Assembly (NCBI GenBank): GCA_963931865.1
Contig: OZ007511.1
Span: forward strand, 13,880,274-13,944,273
DNA from: Axinella damicornis
Lineage: Eukaryota; Porifera; Demospongiae; Axinellida; Axinellidae
Length of the DNA stretch: 64,000 nt
Direction of reading: 5' to 3'
Position numbers and translations under genes: made by a program. Position 1 is the first letter of the stretch. Every line of letters begins with the position of its first letter. Shown one piece after another: positions 12,922 through 23,400 of the stretch. Below the pieces are notes generated by a model. It had not been told where the DNA came from. It saw nothing but the letters and a program-made list of their open reading frames with translations, and searched no databases.

Positions 12922-15002
12922 CAGCTACATGCCCTCGGCCCCCTCCCCGACATTCCCGGCACTGGGTCCCAGCCCTCTGCAGCAGAGCCACGAAGAAGGA
13001 TTCTCATTCATGCACGAGTCAGAGGTCAACGACCGAGGTGGGCATCTAATGGAAACAATTGCAACCCCTTTCCCTACTGCCATGTAACCACACTCTTGGT
13101 ACCGCAACTGGTAGGGCAAACTTGCTTGTCAGAATATCCTAACTCTCACCTCGTGGATGCCTTAGCAGATTTGCATCCACTAGCTCGTTCTCACAATTCC
13201 AGGCTGCTCGTAGGTGGCTAGCTGCTCGCTTCTACATGTATTAGCTGTTACGTGACGTCGCATGCTGGCAGTGACAGCCAAAGTGAGCAATGGCAGCCAG
13301 CGGGAAGACACAACTTCACCGCCGAGGTTGGTTTCAGCACAAGTTGTCAAGTCAGTGCATGACAGCAAAGTTGATGGTGGAATAAGATTCTTTGTACCCT
13401 CAGTACAACATTGCAGTCGTGTACACGGGCATGTTATCCCTTACCAGGAGCGTAATGAGAAACAAATTGTAAAACATGAATTGTCGATTTTTCAATCCAT
13501 TCCGTAATTATTGGGCCTGCAGCGTTCGCATAGTCTGGAATGTTTGGTATGAGATGTCAATTCCTCCTCTTGTTCACAGCTCATATCGCCCAAGGCATCC
13601 CCACACAGCAACAAGCACCTCCACCACATGCACACGCGCACCCCTCACAAGTCCCACCCTCCACCTCGTCCTACCAGCAACAACCGATGACCTACGCTGC
13701 GTACCCACCAGCCGTCACCGGCAACCTCACCACTCAAGGTGAGGTCATCTCTCATGCGGGCCAGACGATCATCACAGGACCATCAGCAGGTTGGTATCCT
13801 CGTACCCGCCAGGCCTTCTCACCCCAGCCAGCGCTTGTCCGGGGGGGGAAGGCTGTCCTCGTACCTAGGCCTAGTGTTTGTCTGAAGCTGAGCTGTGGTG
13901 AAAGTGTATTGCTTGTATCAGGCTGCTATAGTGACTTTGCATGTATACATGTATACATAGTGGGCCACTGAAATGCCCGCCAAGTGTAAATAAAGGGTTA
14001 GCTAGGTGTCTTCAGATACAATCCTAATGTGCTGAACAACATTAATACAATGTACTCACAAAGTTGTAGTCATGGACAGGGGTCGTAGCAGACGTGGCTC
14101 ATTCTAGATCTCATGTGTTTCAGGTGTGATTGCAGAGCAGGCCACAACTGACGTAGCCACGGGCCAGCCAAGCCCCTCAGTGGATGCACCGTATTCAGGG
14201 AAGACAATGGAGATCATTGGTGGGGAGCAGATGGCCTCCCAGCAAAGCTTCCCCAGCACCGCTGCACCCCAGGATGACTCTGTCCCCTTCCGACAGCAAC
14301 AGAATGTGAGTGTATAGTGATGTCACGTGAGTGGGTACTAATTGGAATCACCACCCTATCTGAGCTACTGCCGTCCAACCTCTATGGATCATGCAACAGT
14401 TAGCATAGTGTCCTGATTGGAAACTACATGTATGTAGCCATGAACAGATTTCACCAGGAGTTGCTAGCTAGGGTTGACGACTTGAAACTTTGACTTTGCA
14501 AGTAGAAGATATTTATACTGTCGTAGCTTTACCCTGCCTGTGGTGACTTGCATTGCGCAAATATTTGCATGACATTCCGTCCATTTTCACAAAACAGGTA
14601 ATTCCCTGTCAATATGCAAGCATCTGTTGTCACTGTCGTCTTCATTGATTTCATCTTCTCCCACACACACACTCACACACACTCGCGCACACACCACATG
14701 CGCACCACACATTACGCACACACCACATGCGCACCACACATTACGCACACACCACTGTTTTCTTTCTCTCTCGCAGTCATCGTACAGGAGTGGAGGTGGT
14801 GGTCCCCCTCCCTCCAATCAGGGAGGTGGGCGTGGCCCTCGTAGGGGCGGGACAGGAGGGCCGAGGGGGCAGGGCTACCGTAACGGCCGGGGATATGAAA
14901 TGCAGCAAGGATCATATAGTGGCAATTCTAGGGGATATGCAAGAGGAGGAGGAGGCGGCGGAGGAGGCTACCAGCCGAGAGGCGGGGGAGGAGGAGGGGG
15001 AG
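3939..15002 (+). CDS. CAPRIN1: Caprin homologue (cell-cycle-associated RNA-binding protein), 11 exons
   Basis: Exons, derived from splice sites and matching phase: 3939-4082, 6446-6595, 6852-7019, 8473-8549, 9487-9569, 10035-10132, 10249-10574, 12925-13037, 13580-13789, 14124-14305, 14777-15002. Together they give about 592 residues. Exon 1 ends with GVIDKKARNLEKRK, almost identical to vertebrate caprin HR1. Exons 2-6 continue that domain (KDQLDAVTKLED, LLSEDQLAHLDDLYQLL, VAGTTYKELHEL, QSGYFDKP followed by an acidic run). Exon 7 carries a polyglutamine tract, exon 8 GFSFMHESEV (compare the HR2 core), and exon 11 a Gly/Arg-rich RGG box. Caprins bind RNA and G3BP and control translation and stress granules in the cytoplasm; that role is transferred from the family. 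The extreme C-terminus is unresolved: after 15002 either the intron is read through to a stop at 15082, or a last exon follows at 15077 that stops at once. Confidence 0.9.
5002..5533. mobile_element. 532-bp MITE, ~45-bp TIRs, TA target duplication
   Basis: The termini CCGTATAGCGGGTTTCTTTC and its reverse complement are flanked by TA (5000-5001 and 5534-5535). Subterminal TTCGCGAA-like blocks continue the inverted repeat. It has no transposase. It sits in caprin intron 1, inserted into an older dispersed element whose uninterrupted relative is near 53013. TA duplication suggests a Tc1/mariner-type origin. Confidence 0.85.
5536..5950. repeat. Dispersed element, related in inverted orientation to 53.28-53.79 kb
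   Basis: Blocks such as GAGATATGAAGCTGGG, GTGATCAGCAT, CCATGGTTTTTCATGATTTT and CCAATTGGTATTGGGAATA recur on the other strand at about 53280-53790. The left part of the same element (about 4968-5001) is separated from this by the MITE at 5002-5533. Confidence 0.75.
6070..6325 (-). mobile_element. Probable tRNA-derived SINE (old)
   Basis: On the minus strand TGGCCAAGTGGTCAAAGTGC (around 6302-6321) matches a tRNA A box. It is followed about 30 bases later by a weak B-box-like GGTCCCAGCTTC, then a body with AACTGGTTAAATAGG. The head resembles the better SINE at 19462-19700. No clear poly(A) tail is visible. Confidence 0.4.
6355..6440. repeat. CA-rich microsatellite before caprin exon 2
   Basis: Imperfect CACACTC/ACACAC repeats run almost to the exon 2 acceptor (AG at 6444-6445). 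Confidence 0.7.
7014..8226. repeat. 26-bp minisatellite seeded on the caprin exon 3 splice donor
   Basis: About 45-50 copies of a unit with the core GGGGCAGTGGTGGGTTGCTA, mostly 26 bp, with 17-bp short forms that lack the AGCCGAT part. The first copy overlaps the end of exon 3: the exon's last bases, AATGGGGCA, and the intron's first bases, GTGGTGGG, are the repeat core. The array therefore fills caprin intron 3 with copies of its own donor context. Confidence 0.9.
8816..9426. mobile_element. 611-bp MITE with ~38-bp TIRs, TA target duplication
   Basis: The left end CAGTAGCGGTCAATATAAAG and the right end, its reverse complement with one difference, are flanked by TA (8814-8815 and 9427-9428). 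It lies in caprin intron 4, ending 60 bp before exon 5. The TA duplication and CAGT terminus suggest a mariner/pogo-type non-autonomous element. Confidence 0.85.
9876..9991. repeat. 2.5 tandem copies of a 42-bp unit with a foldback-family end
   Basis: GTGGGAGGAGCCTCACATAC and GGCCTCGTTCCCAGACCATT repeat in series. The second block resembles the terminus of the CCTCGTTCCCAG foldback family. It lies in caprin intron 5. Confidence 0.75.
10146..10220. repeat. GT microsatellite in caprin intron 6
   Basis: (GT)n is broken by two CTCGT(A/G)CG interruptions. It fills most of the 116-bp intron between exons 6 and 7. Confidence 0.85.
10345..10437 (+). other. Polyglutamine (CAA/CAG) tract in caprin exon 7
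   Basis: A mixed run of CAA, CAG and CTA codons encodes about 30 Gln with a few Leu in the caprin frame, just after an acidic stretch. Such tracts fit the low-complexity, condensate-forming middle part of caprin proteins. The pure triplet repeat makes it likely to vary in length. Confidence 0.8.
10630..12592. repeat. 30-bp minisatellite, ~65 copies, with higher-order structure
   Basis: The unit core is GTATGGGCTGTAGCAGGGAC followed by CAGCAGGCCA. A variant block containing CATGTAGCAAGGACCAGCAG recurs at 10881, 11334, 11727 and 12263, so larger segments were duplicated as well. Because 30 is divisible by three, frames stay open on both strands and give spurious ORFs of 500-770 codons. It lies in caprin intron 7. 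Confidence 0.95.
12888..12919. repeat. Poly(C) run serving as polypyrimidine tract of caprin exon 8
   Basis: About 30 consecutive C end six bases before the AG (12923-12924) of exon 8, so the homopolymer occupies the position of the polypyrimidine tract. Confidence 0.85.
13150..13460. repeat. Second copy of the dispersed repeat seen at 1850-2415
   Basis: It shares GGGAAGACAC, a TTTCAGCACAA block and TACCAGGAGCGTAAT with the 1.85-2.4 kb copy, without the terminal tandem array. It lies in caprin intron 8. Confidence 0.5.
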
Positions 15003-15281
15003 GTGAGTACAACAGTATTCTCTGTGAAAACACCATTCGTCCCAGGTCTCCGCCCCCTGGGCTTTTGTCACTCGCAGTATGAGACGGAGGTGGCCTGGTA
15101 CATTTGTCACGTGAAGACAGGACAGCAGGCCACAATGAGTGTAGCCAGGCTAGGAGTCCTGTGTACCTTTGAAATTGCACCGAACTGCTAGTGTTTAAGT
15201 TCCAGGAATTCTACTCCCTTGCATTTCTTATCAGTTCGTGTGTCCAGCTTAAGGTGCACCGGTGCACTTGGTGGGGATACC

Positions 15282-15812
15282 AGGTGGTGATACCAGTGTA
15301 CCGGTAACAGCACTGATACTGATACTGATACCAGTGTACCGGTAACAGCACTGATACTGATACCAGTGTACCGGTAACAGCACTGATACTGATACTGATA
15401 CCAGTGCCAGTACCAGCACCGATACTGATACTGATACCAGTGTACCGGTAACAGCACTGATACTGATACTGATACCAGTGTACCGGTAACAGCACTGATA
15501 CTGATACCAGTGTACCGGTAACAGCACTGATACTGATACTGATACCAGTGCCAGTACCAGCACCGATACTGATACTGATACCAGTGTACCGGTAACAGCA
15601 CTGATACTGATACTGATACCAGTGTACCGGTAACAGCACCGATACTGATACTGATACCAGTGTACCGGTAACAGCACCGATACTGATACTGATACCAGTG
15701 TACCGGTAACAGCACTGATACTGATACTGATACCAGTGTACCGGTAACAGCACTGATACTTATACTGATACCAGTGCCAGTACCAGCACCGATACTGATA
15801 CCGCATCCCGCA
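15282..15812. repeat. ~36-bp minisatellite downstream of caprin
   Basis: Units built from GATACTGATACTGATACCAG and TGTACCGGTAACAGCA repeat about 15 times, with a variant using TGCCAGTACCAGCACCGAT. Reading frames through it are repeat artefacts. Confidence 0.9.
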
Positions 15813-17014
15813 TCGGTGCATCCGTATTTCAAAATCCAAGTATGGAGACCTGGGAACAAGGCTTAGGTAAGGTAGCAAGAGTGCATGATGACGTCATCTT
15901 CATTGTACCAGGTGAGGAAGAGCGTGTAACAGGCAAAATTTCAAAGCAGACAGAGTCTCCTGTGTGTACTAAAAATAGAGTGTGAGCTCAACTGAGGCTT
16001 CATCTTGTACTGTAGTACATGGAAGTGGCTAGCTGAAAATTGAAGTGCTCAAAGCTCACGAGGTGAAGTCGACCTACCTGCATGGAATGGTTCTCAATGC
16101 GAACAACTTTGTTTTATGTTGCTACCCAAGCCTGACAGACAGTCCAAGAGTCAAGAAAAGCAGGGAAAATGAAGGTTGGGAGAAACGGTGGGTTATTTCT
16201 TGGTCCATGACGGTTGAAAGGGGTGGGGTTATGTTTTGAAAACTTGGCTTCAACATGGCCATACATGTGTGTGCTATATAATAATGAAAGATTCTGCTTT
16301 CACCATGGAGAGAACACGAACTCTTCCTTCTCTACTGCAATGATGATGTCATCATGCAGTCTTAAAGGTAGTAAACAGTGGGGCCTGAAGACTGATCGAT
16401 TGAACTAAGGCTGTCGACTAAAATTCTCACATGCTGATTAACTGCTGTGCATGTGCAGTTCATACCTCGCGCTCATGGTTGTGACAAGATGACTGAGATA
16501 GTTCTAGCTCAGGAATCATACAACAAACATTGGTCCAGCAGTAGCAGGGTCTGCCGGACCTGTTCCACTGCCAACACAGGAACTGAATCAAGCTGGCTGA
16601 AGCTGTCTAGCATTTTCAAAGGTGAAGGAGACGAAGCACTAGTTGGGTAATTGCTTACACGACTACTAAAACGGGACCTTTGGACCTGCAGTCGCTTGTT
16701 ATTATCTCCACAGGAACAAAATATGCACCTATAAGTGAGATGCACTTATTTTGGAATGACATTCCTTGAGTAAGAAGTGTGCATTTCGCTTTTTCCAAGC
16801 TGCATTTGCCAGATTTATTGTATGACAGACTGTGCAGACACGGCCCCCGAAACTCCTCATTCACGTTTGACCAAGCACCCCCCAAAACAATAACCTTAAA
16901 GCTTAGTTTGTTGCTGGATGGCTGACTGAGAATCAGGAATGGACGATGGCAAATATTGTTGGATACACACAATCAATTTATCCAGTGTGAGCTTTTCTGC
17001 TGTCATTTTTCTTA

Positions 17015-17270
17015 CCTGTAGGGCGTCCAAATTACCGGACTGGAAATCGGAAGTGATCCGATTCACTCACTTGTGGACTGACTTAAACTCACAGACGCAC
17101 ACACACAACCCAGCCTCAGTATTAAAGTGTGATGTTCTTGTTGACCAACAAGATATTTGAAATCAAATTCGATCTGTTCAAGTGCCAGCTGGAGACATCA
17201 CCTGAGCACAGTGTACTCGTTATGATCACTACGACCGGTCATCAGCAGTCCTCAATCTGGTACCCCCCTT
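17015..17270 (+). pseudogene. Relic exon blocks related to 35.5 and 43.5 kb
   Basis: The blocks are CTGTAG followed by G(G/C)(C/T)GTCCAAATT, GATCCGATTCACTCACTTG, a stretch translating as DVLVDQQDI, and TGCCAGCTGGAGACATCACC. They match in order, with indels, blocks at about 35510-35720, and partly 43500-43700. The acceptor-like start and conserved order suggest decayed exons of a gene duplicated with the cluster, possibly the large repeat-domain gene family. Confidence 0.4.
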
Positions 17271-17290
17271 CACATGTGTTCCCAGAAATC

Positions 17291-17325
17291 TTGACGCATG
17301 CGCAGTTTTTCCGTGGGTGGGGCTT
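17291..17325 (+). promoter_or_regulatory. NRF1-like + GGGTGGGGCT module upstream of the large gene
   Basis: GCATGCGCAG (17296-17305) is followed by TTTTTCCG and TGGGTGGGGCT, 88 bp before the ATG. The same pair of motifs with similar spacing precedes four TRAF-like genes downstream. GCATGCGCA fits the NRF1 site and GGGTGGGGC the Sp/KLF GT box; binding is inferred. Confidence 0.65.
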
Positions 17326-17412
17326 GCAGTACGCAGTTTGCATGAGCTAGTTATGATTGCGTGCTAGGTCGAGAAACTACGCGCGAAGGTCCTTGTAACA
17401 GGCGGAGCCATA

Positions 17413-20400
17413 ATGGCGGGTGTCTTCCAATGGCTTGTACTGCTGGGACTCCTCTGTACGCTGAGGGTACATGCATCTCATTTCCGTGGAGGGATCATCA
17501 TGGCCCGCCCGTTGTCTGGTGGTGGAGAAAACCAGGTATATTTGCCAGTCGCAGCTAGTCTATGCGGCTGGGATGTGGCATTTTGCGTTAGTTGTAAATT
17601 TGCAGATCTGAATCAGTTTCGTGACTTGTCTAGCAGCTGTACTTTATAGTTTTCACTTGGAGTGCACGTACATAAGCTATGTAAGAATTCGCGGCGAATC
17701 TGTTGTCATATCAGTATTATTATCAGGCAGTTTGGAGGAATGGAGAGCTGAGTCGATCCGGGAGTGGAGTTTATTGCCGCCTCAGGATTTACAATGCTTT
17801 TGGAAGACTATAAACATTTAAATTAGAAGTCTAGGGATAACCAGCTATTACTGATGTGAGGGAAGGAGAGGGAGTGGCCTTGGGGAGTAGGACTTTCCTG
17901 CTTGAAATTACCAATCATACCTTTGTGTTCTTTTCTAGTCAAGTGTTGTGGTATTAATTATTGTTTGCACTAGTATAAATGAGTACTGGGGCAATTACAT
18001 GTCATAATATGACATGTAATTGCATAATATGACACAACTGTTGCACCTGAAAATTGAATAGCTATATTATAGACGGTTCACGATTCCTTGCATCGAGGTG
18101 CGTAGAATTGAATATTATTGTGCACGTGCAAGTGAAATTCGCTGATTTAAAATTTACAGTAATTGCAAGATCCACACAAACATACACACGCAGAGCACAA
18201 TGAAGTCACGCAAGTGTGGGGCTTGCTCAGGCTCGCCCCAATTATATCCTGAAAATAATTACTGTAATATCTGGAGTGTGCACCTTATAATTATTATACA
18301 CTTTATCATGCGTGCACCTTATAATTATTATACACTTTATCATGATGGCCATATATAGTATCTCCATCCATACGCCGGGTGTTGACTGCATTTTGTGTGT
18401 AGTTACAACCTGCTCTGGGAACATACCATGAGGGCAGAGTGCATGCGGAATCTTGCAACAATCCACTAAAGCTTCCATCCACTGTGTCTGTTGCTATAAT
18501 TATCCTGTTATGCCTAGACTTGCCATGGGTGGGCCTATTTTCAAGAGAGATGATCATGAAATACTTCCTCCCTCTTTGAGCAGCCACTAAAGTTCATTGC
18601 CCGTGGGCATATTTTCAGGAGATTACGTATAATAATTATAGGCTACATATTACATGACTGTACTCTGTGAATATGGGCATGGCTTGAACAGACAGTCACT
18701 CAGGTGGCTCATAGCCTCGTACCCAGTCCCACGCCCAGCTTTTCGTCGCTTGCAGTACGGTACTGCAAGCGACGAAAAGCTGGGCGTGGGACTGGGAACG
18801 AGGCTAGGTGGCTCGCCCCACAGATGCTACTAGTTATTGCAAGAGGTATGCCATGGTGCCACCTGTGCACACGTGTACTCCACTAGCATAACTGCTTTCA
18901 TAATGTGCTCTATCATGATCACTCTTTGTACACTGCGGATGTAATGATAATTTGATCAGGATGATGTGGGAATTAAGATAACAGTGCGTAGTGGGAACAG
19001 CCTAGGAACAAAGCTAGTACACTTACTACAAAACCTCGATCAACGACAGGGATGTGTCATTCAAGATCGATCCTCTCATACGAGAAAGTACATACGTACT
19101 CAACAATCCACCCTTGTAGAAATCTATAACCTATAGCTAGTGATATTTGGAGGCTGTGGACTTGCGCCAACATACATTAGCATGATATACAATTTTAAAC
19201 ACACTTGCCCGCTACAAACTGTTATTTGGAACCCTGCCATAGTAACCCACGAACCAAGGCTGTTTACCATCAGAGCAATACTGCAGATATGGGCATGCCG
19301 TCTGCAGACGTACTGGAGAAACAGGTTCATGCCACCTTGTTCCAGTGTGAGAGGGTACTACTACAGATGATATGGACTGGCCATCCGTGGAAACAGGCAA
19401 AGACAATGGAGCCTGGCACTCACACTGAAATTTTAAACAAGCACTACACGACCAAAGAAGAGAGGCTATTGGCCGAGTGGTTAAACTGCTAATCGCATAA
19501 AGGTTGCCGGTTCATATTCCACCATTTCTATCTCTCCTTAGGAGTCTATAGACTACTCAGGTGTATATTCTTGAAGGTACACCGCATCGTTCAGAGGGGA
19601 TGTAAAGCCATCAGTATACTGGTTAATATTTAGCCTGTTCCGGTTACCTCATTAGCTACTCTATCTGGTGGTTTCTCAAAAAAAAAAAAAAAAAAAAAAA
19701 CCCTCTACTCAGTGACAACCAACAAGGACCATCTACCAACAATGCTTATGTGACATCGTCAGAGAGAACCTTAGATTCTGGACTCATAACATTTGAATGG
19801 TGTGGCAAACTCATCACAACAGTTTCATATCGGTTGTCTTACATGTATCGTTGCATGGGTTGCTCTCACCATGCAGACTCGAGCTCATCTTAATTATGTA
19901 GGTCCTTCGTACCAAAATTTTAGTATTGCACTATAGCTAATCAACATGCCAAGTATATGTCTCATTGGTATTTGTTAACCATGCATGTGATCTTAGTATA
20001 ACAGTAAACTAGCTTCTTATAACAACTCCAGTTAGTACAGCAAGGAACTCAGCGGTAAGATTACCACTCCTTCCTTTCCTCTCCGAAAACAGCCATCAGC
20101 TCAGAAGTGCATAGATTGGCAACAAATTTCTCATGTCGCAGTTACCCTTTTCTTGCTACTCCCAACTGGCCAGAAACATGCTTTAGCTACCACAATACAT
20201 TTTGTTTGATCGTGCACATGCACCTATCAATACATTAAGATTTTAACGTGTGTCTGTGTGTCTGTGTGTGCGTGTGTCTGTGAGTGACGGAAGTGGGATG
20301 TTCGTGGGGCGGGACTAGACTATAGTGACGCGCGACCTTCGTACTTTAATTTATTTACTGAACCTCGAACTGCGCGAAGAATGTTCGGAACATTGGGCCC

Positions 20401-23400
20401 GGGCGCATGGGCTGGAATCCAGTATGCAATCGGGCGAGCAGCAGTTGAAGCGGACGCAATCGGGGAGTAAGGTAAGTCGGGGTAATTTCGGTCACGGTTT
20501 ATTTCCGGTCGCTTAGTAGAGAAGGGCTTCTCTATACTAAAAGCTACGTTTTCAGCCAAAACTATGGTGCTGTGCAGATAGAGGCAACACTCAGCTATAA
20601 CATATCTGTCGGCAAAATCGAGACCTTGCGTCCTTTGCGCGTATCTACCTAAGTGACCGGAAATACACGGTGACCGGAAATACACGGTGACCGAAATTAC
20701 CCGGACTTACCTTAGCAGTCGAAGCGGACGCGATCGGGAGCAGCAGCTGATCATGAAAGCGGCGAGCAGCGCAGCTGAAGCGGGCGCAATCGGGGAGCAG
20801 CAGCTGGAGGCGGAGGCAAACGGGGAGCAGCAGTGGAAGCGGATGCCGCAATCGGGCCCGGGAGCAGCAGCTGAACCGGACGCAAGCGGCGAGCAGCAGC
20901 TGCATGAAGCGGACGCAATCGGGGAGAAGCAGCTCTTCAGAGAGCTGTCCGGCGCCGGATTACGCACGGTAGGCGAACAAGGGGGAAGTAGCTGAGCGAG
21001 CGAAGCGAGCTCAGCTACTTGTAAGACATAATGTCAGGTTAGGCTCTCTCCATTATGTTGCATGATTTTAGACCACCATGCTGGAATTTGTTGCTTCAGT
21101 GAATCCATGACTTTGTTCTAGATGGAGATCTCATTCCGCATCTCGTGGCGACGCAGCAGTGGTGCTGGTGGTGCATGCAGCAATGTAACTATTTCTAACG
21201 GCAATCTGATTGGTGGGGGTCAACTCACATGTCGATATGGCTGTTCAGGAGTGATATCCAGCATGCTGTATAGATGTACTGATTTCAGTGTAGCAGAAGA
21301 CTGGTCATATGGTGAGAGACGCCTGGAATATACCTTCGATGACACCAGCACCATTAGTATAGGCTTTGCTAGTTGCTGTTGGATCAGTCCATTCAATTCA
21401 TATTGGGATTTATCCTCAACATTTTCTTCAACAAAAAGAAATGACACGGGTCGCATTAATTCAACGCCACGTGCCATAACTGCTCCTGTAATTCGTCTCC
21501 AAGAAGGCTGCAACCACACCATTAGCATTCCAGTCAGTGACCCAGACGGTGACATTGTTCTGTGTAGATGGGCTCAGGGCAGTGAGTGTGGAGGGATTTG
21601 TGCCCGATTTCCAGGGGCAGAGCTTGATCCCTACTCATGCAGCATAAGGTACCAAGCAAACAGAGGGTCTGGATTCCGGGCAGCAGCACTCATGATTGAG
21701 GACTTGACTTCTTACTCCACAACACCTCTAAGCAGCGTGGCCCTCCAGTTTCTAGTGCTAGTGTATAATTCCGATGAGCCATGCTCTAGTAAACCAGTGT
21801 TTATACCACCTACCATACACCAAGGCACATGCATTGCAATACCACCTGCAACGACATTTAACACAACATTGGTTGCAACCAGTGGTGGTCCTGGAGTTTC
21901 AATACGTGAAATTCAAACTGTCTCACCACTTGGTGTGGAAAAGGGGGGACTATATCGTGTGGAACAATCCAGCTCATACTACGTCAATATCACTTGGACA
22001 CCAACAGTTAGTCAGCACAACGAGACCCACTTGTTTTGTTATACAGCATTAAATTCTGCTGGCTTGTCCAGTGAGCAGACATGTATAGAGTTCCTTCCAG
22101 GACAGTTTCCACCACGTCCTATACAGGAAACGGCTACTACTAATGGACAGCTAGTTCATCCATCAAACACTACCTGGCACATACAGTTTGACATTGAGAT
22201 TCAACGTCCTACAATGGTTGCATTAGTTACTTTCCATGAACATGAAACGGAAAGGGAGGTGTATAGGATCGACACTTCATTATCACCCGAAGTGACATTT
22301 ACACAGCCAAACCAAATTTCAATTACACCAAGATATCCATTTGCAGAAAAGACAGCCTACTACATCAACTTTGGAAGAGGAATTGTGCAAGGATTGCTTG
22401 GGTGTAAACCTGGCAACGAGCCTGTGAAAGACAAGGAATTTTGGACGTTTGAAACTCGAGATGTTACACCTCCTGTTGTACGGTTTTTAGCCAGCCCCTC
22501 ATTGAGCAATTCCAACATGACTTTTTCGTGGGAAAGTAATGAACTTGTAACGTGGTCCTGCATGCTGACAGAGGGTGTCTTAACAATCGAACTCAACTGC
22601 TCTGGAGGTTTCTGGAGGGGCTACGGTCTTACCGAAGGAACACATCTCTTTCAAGTTGAGGCAACTGATGAAGCTGGTAATTTAGCACAGCTGTCACACA
22701 GTTTTGAGGTTGATTTAACTCCACCCATAACTTCAATACTGCAAAACCCAGCACTGGTTTCCAACCAAGAACGTGCTTTCCTGAGATTCAGATGCAATGA
22801 ATACTGCTCACTTGAATGTAAGCTTGTGGTTGGAGGAACCTCAGAGATGGATTTAGACTACTTCCCTTGTAACTCGGGACGATTTACTACTTTTACCTTA
22901 CAACATGACAGTAACTACACGTTTTCTGTCAGTGGTACTGATCAGGTTGGTAATAAGGGTGAAGCCGTGATGTATACTTGGGAAACTGACTTTGAGTACC
23001 CAACTTTATTTGGTGTAAGCAACAAAAGTATTCCCTGCACCAACAGTACGTCTCCTGATGATACAGGACGACCTCAAGCGACCGACAACAGGGAGGAAGC
23101 ACCTTCAGTTGTGTACAGTGACCTCAGCACGTACTGCTCCATCAAACGAACATGGTCAGCCACTGATGCAGCGGGAAATACTGCCTACCTGGTGCAGCAC
23201 ATAGCACTTGAATTCTCACCAAGTGTGTCCTTGCTGCCTTTGCTGTCATTCCAATGTGACAGTGCATCACGTGATCCAATCCAAGTGCCTACCAATACTG
23301 CATCTGCCCCAAACCCCTGTAGACGTCCATTACAGATCCTGTATGAAAACTCCATTAGTCACTACATCTGTCCAGGGAATTTTAACCGTACATGGACAGT

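Larger units (their letters stand above)
15083..17290. other. Intergenic region: minisatellite and relic exons, no gene seen
   Basis: After the caprin coding end there is a minisatellite (15282-15812) and then about 1.2 kb without recognizable coding potential. Relic exon-like blocks lie at about 17015-17270. Short open frames around 16.0-16.9 kb have no recognizable domains. Part of this may be caprin 3' UTR. Confidence 0.5.

Noticed and set aside
15188..15878. Minus-strand frames of 180-223 codons rich in Tyr, Gln, Val and Ser
   Set aside because: Pure translation of the 36-bp GATACTGATACCAG minisatellite.
20687..20995. 102-codon frame with repeated AIGEQQL peptides
   Set aside because: Lies in intron 1 of the large gene, spans the end of a MITE and a degenerate minisatellite.
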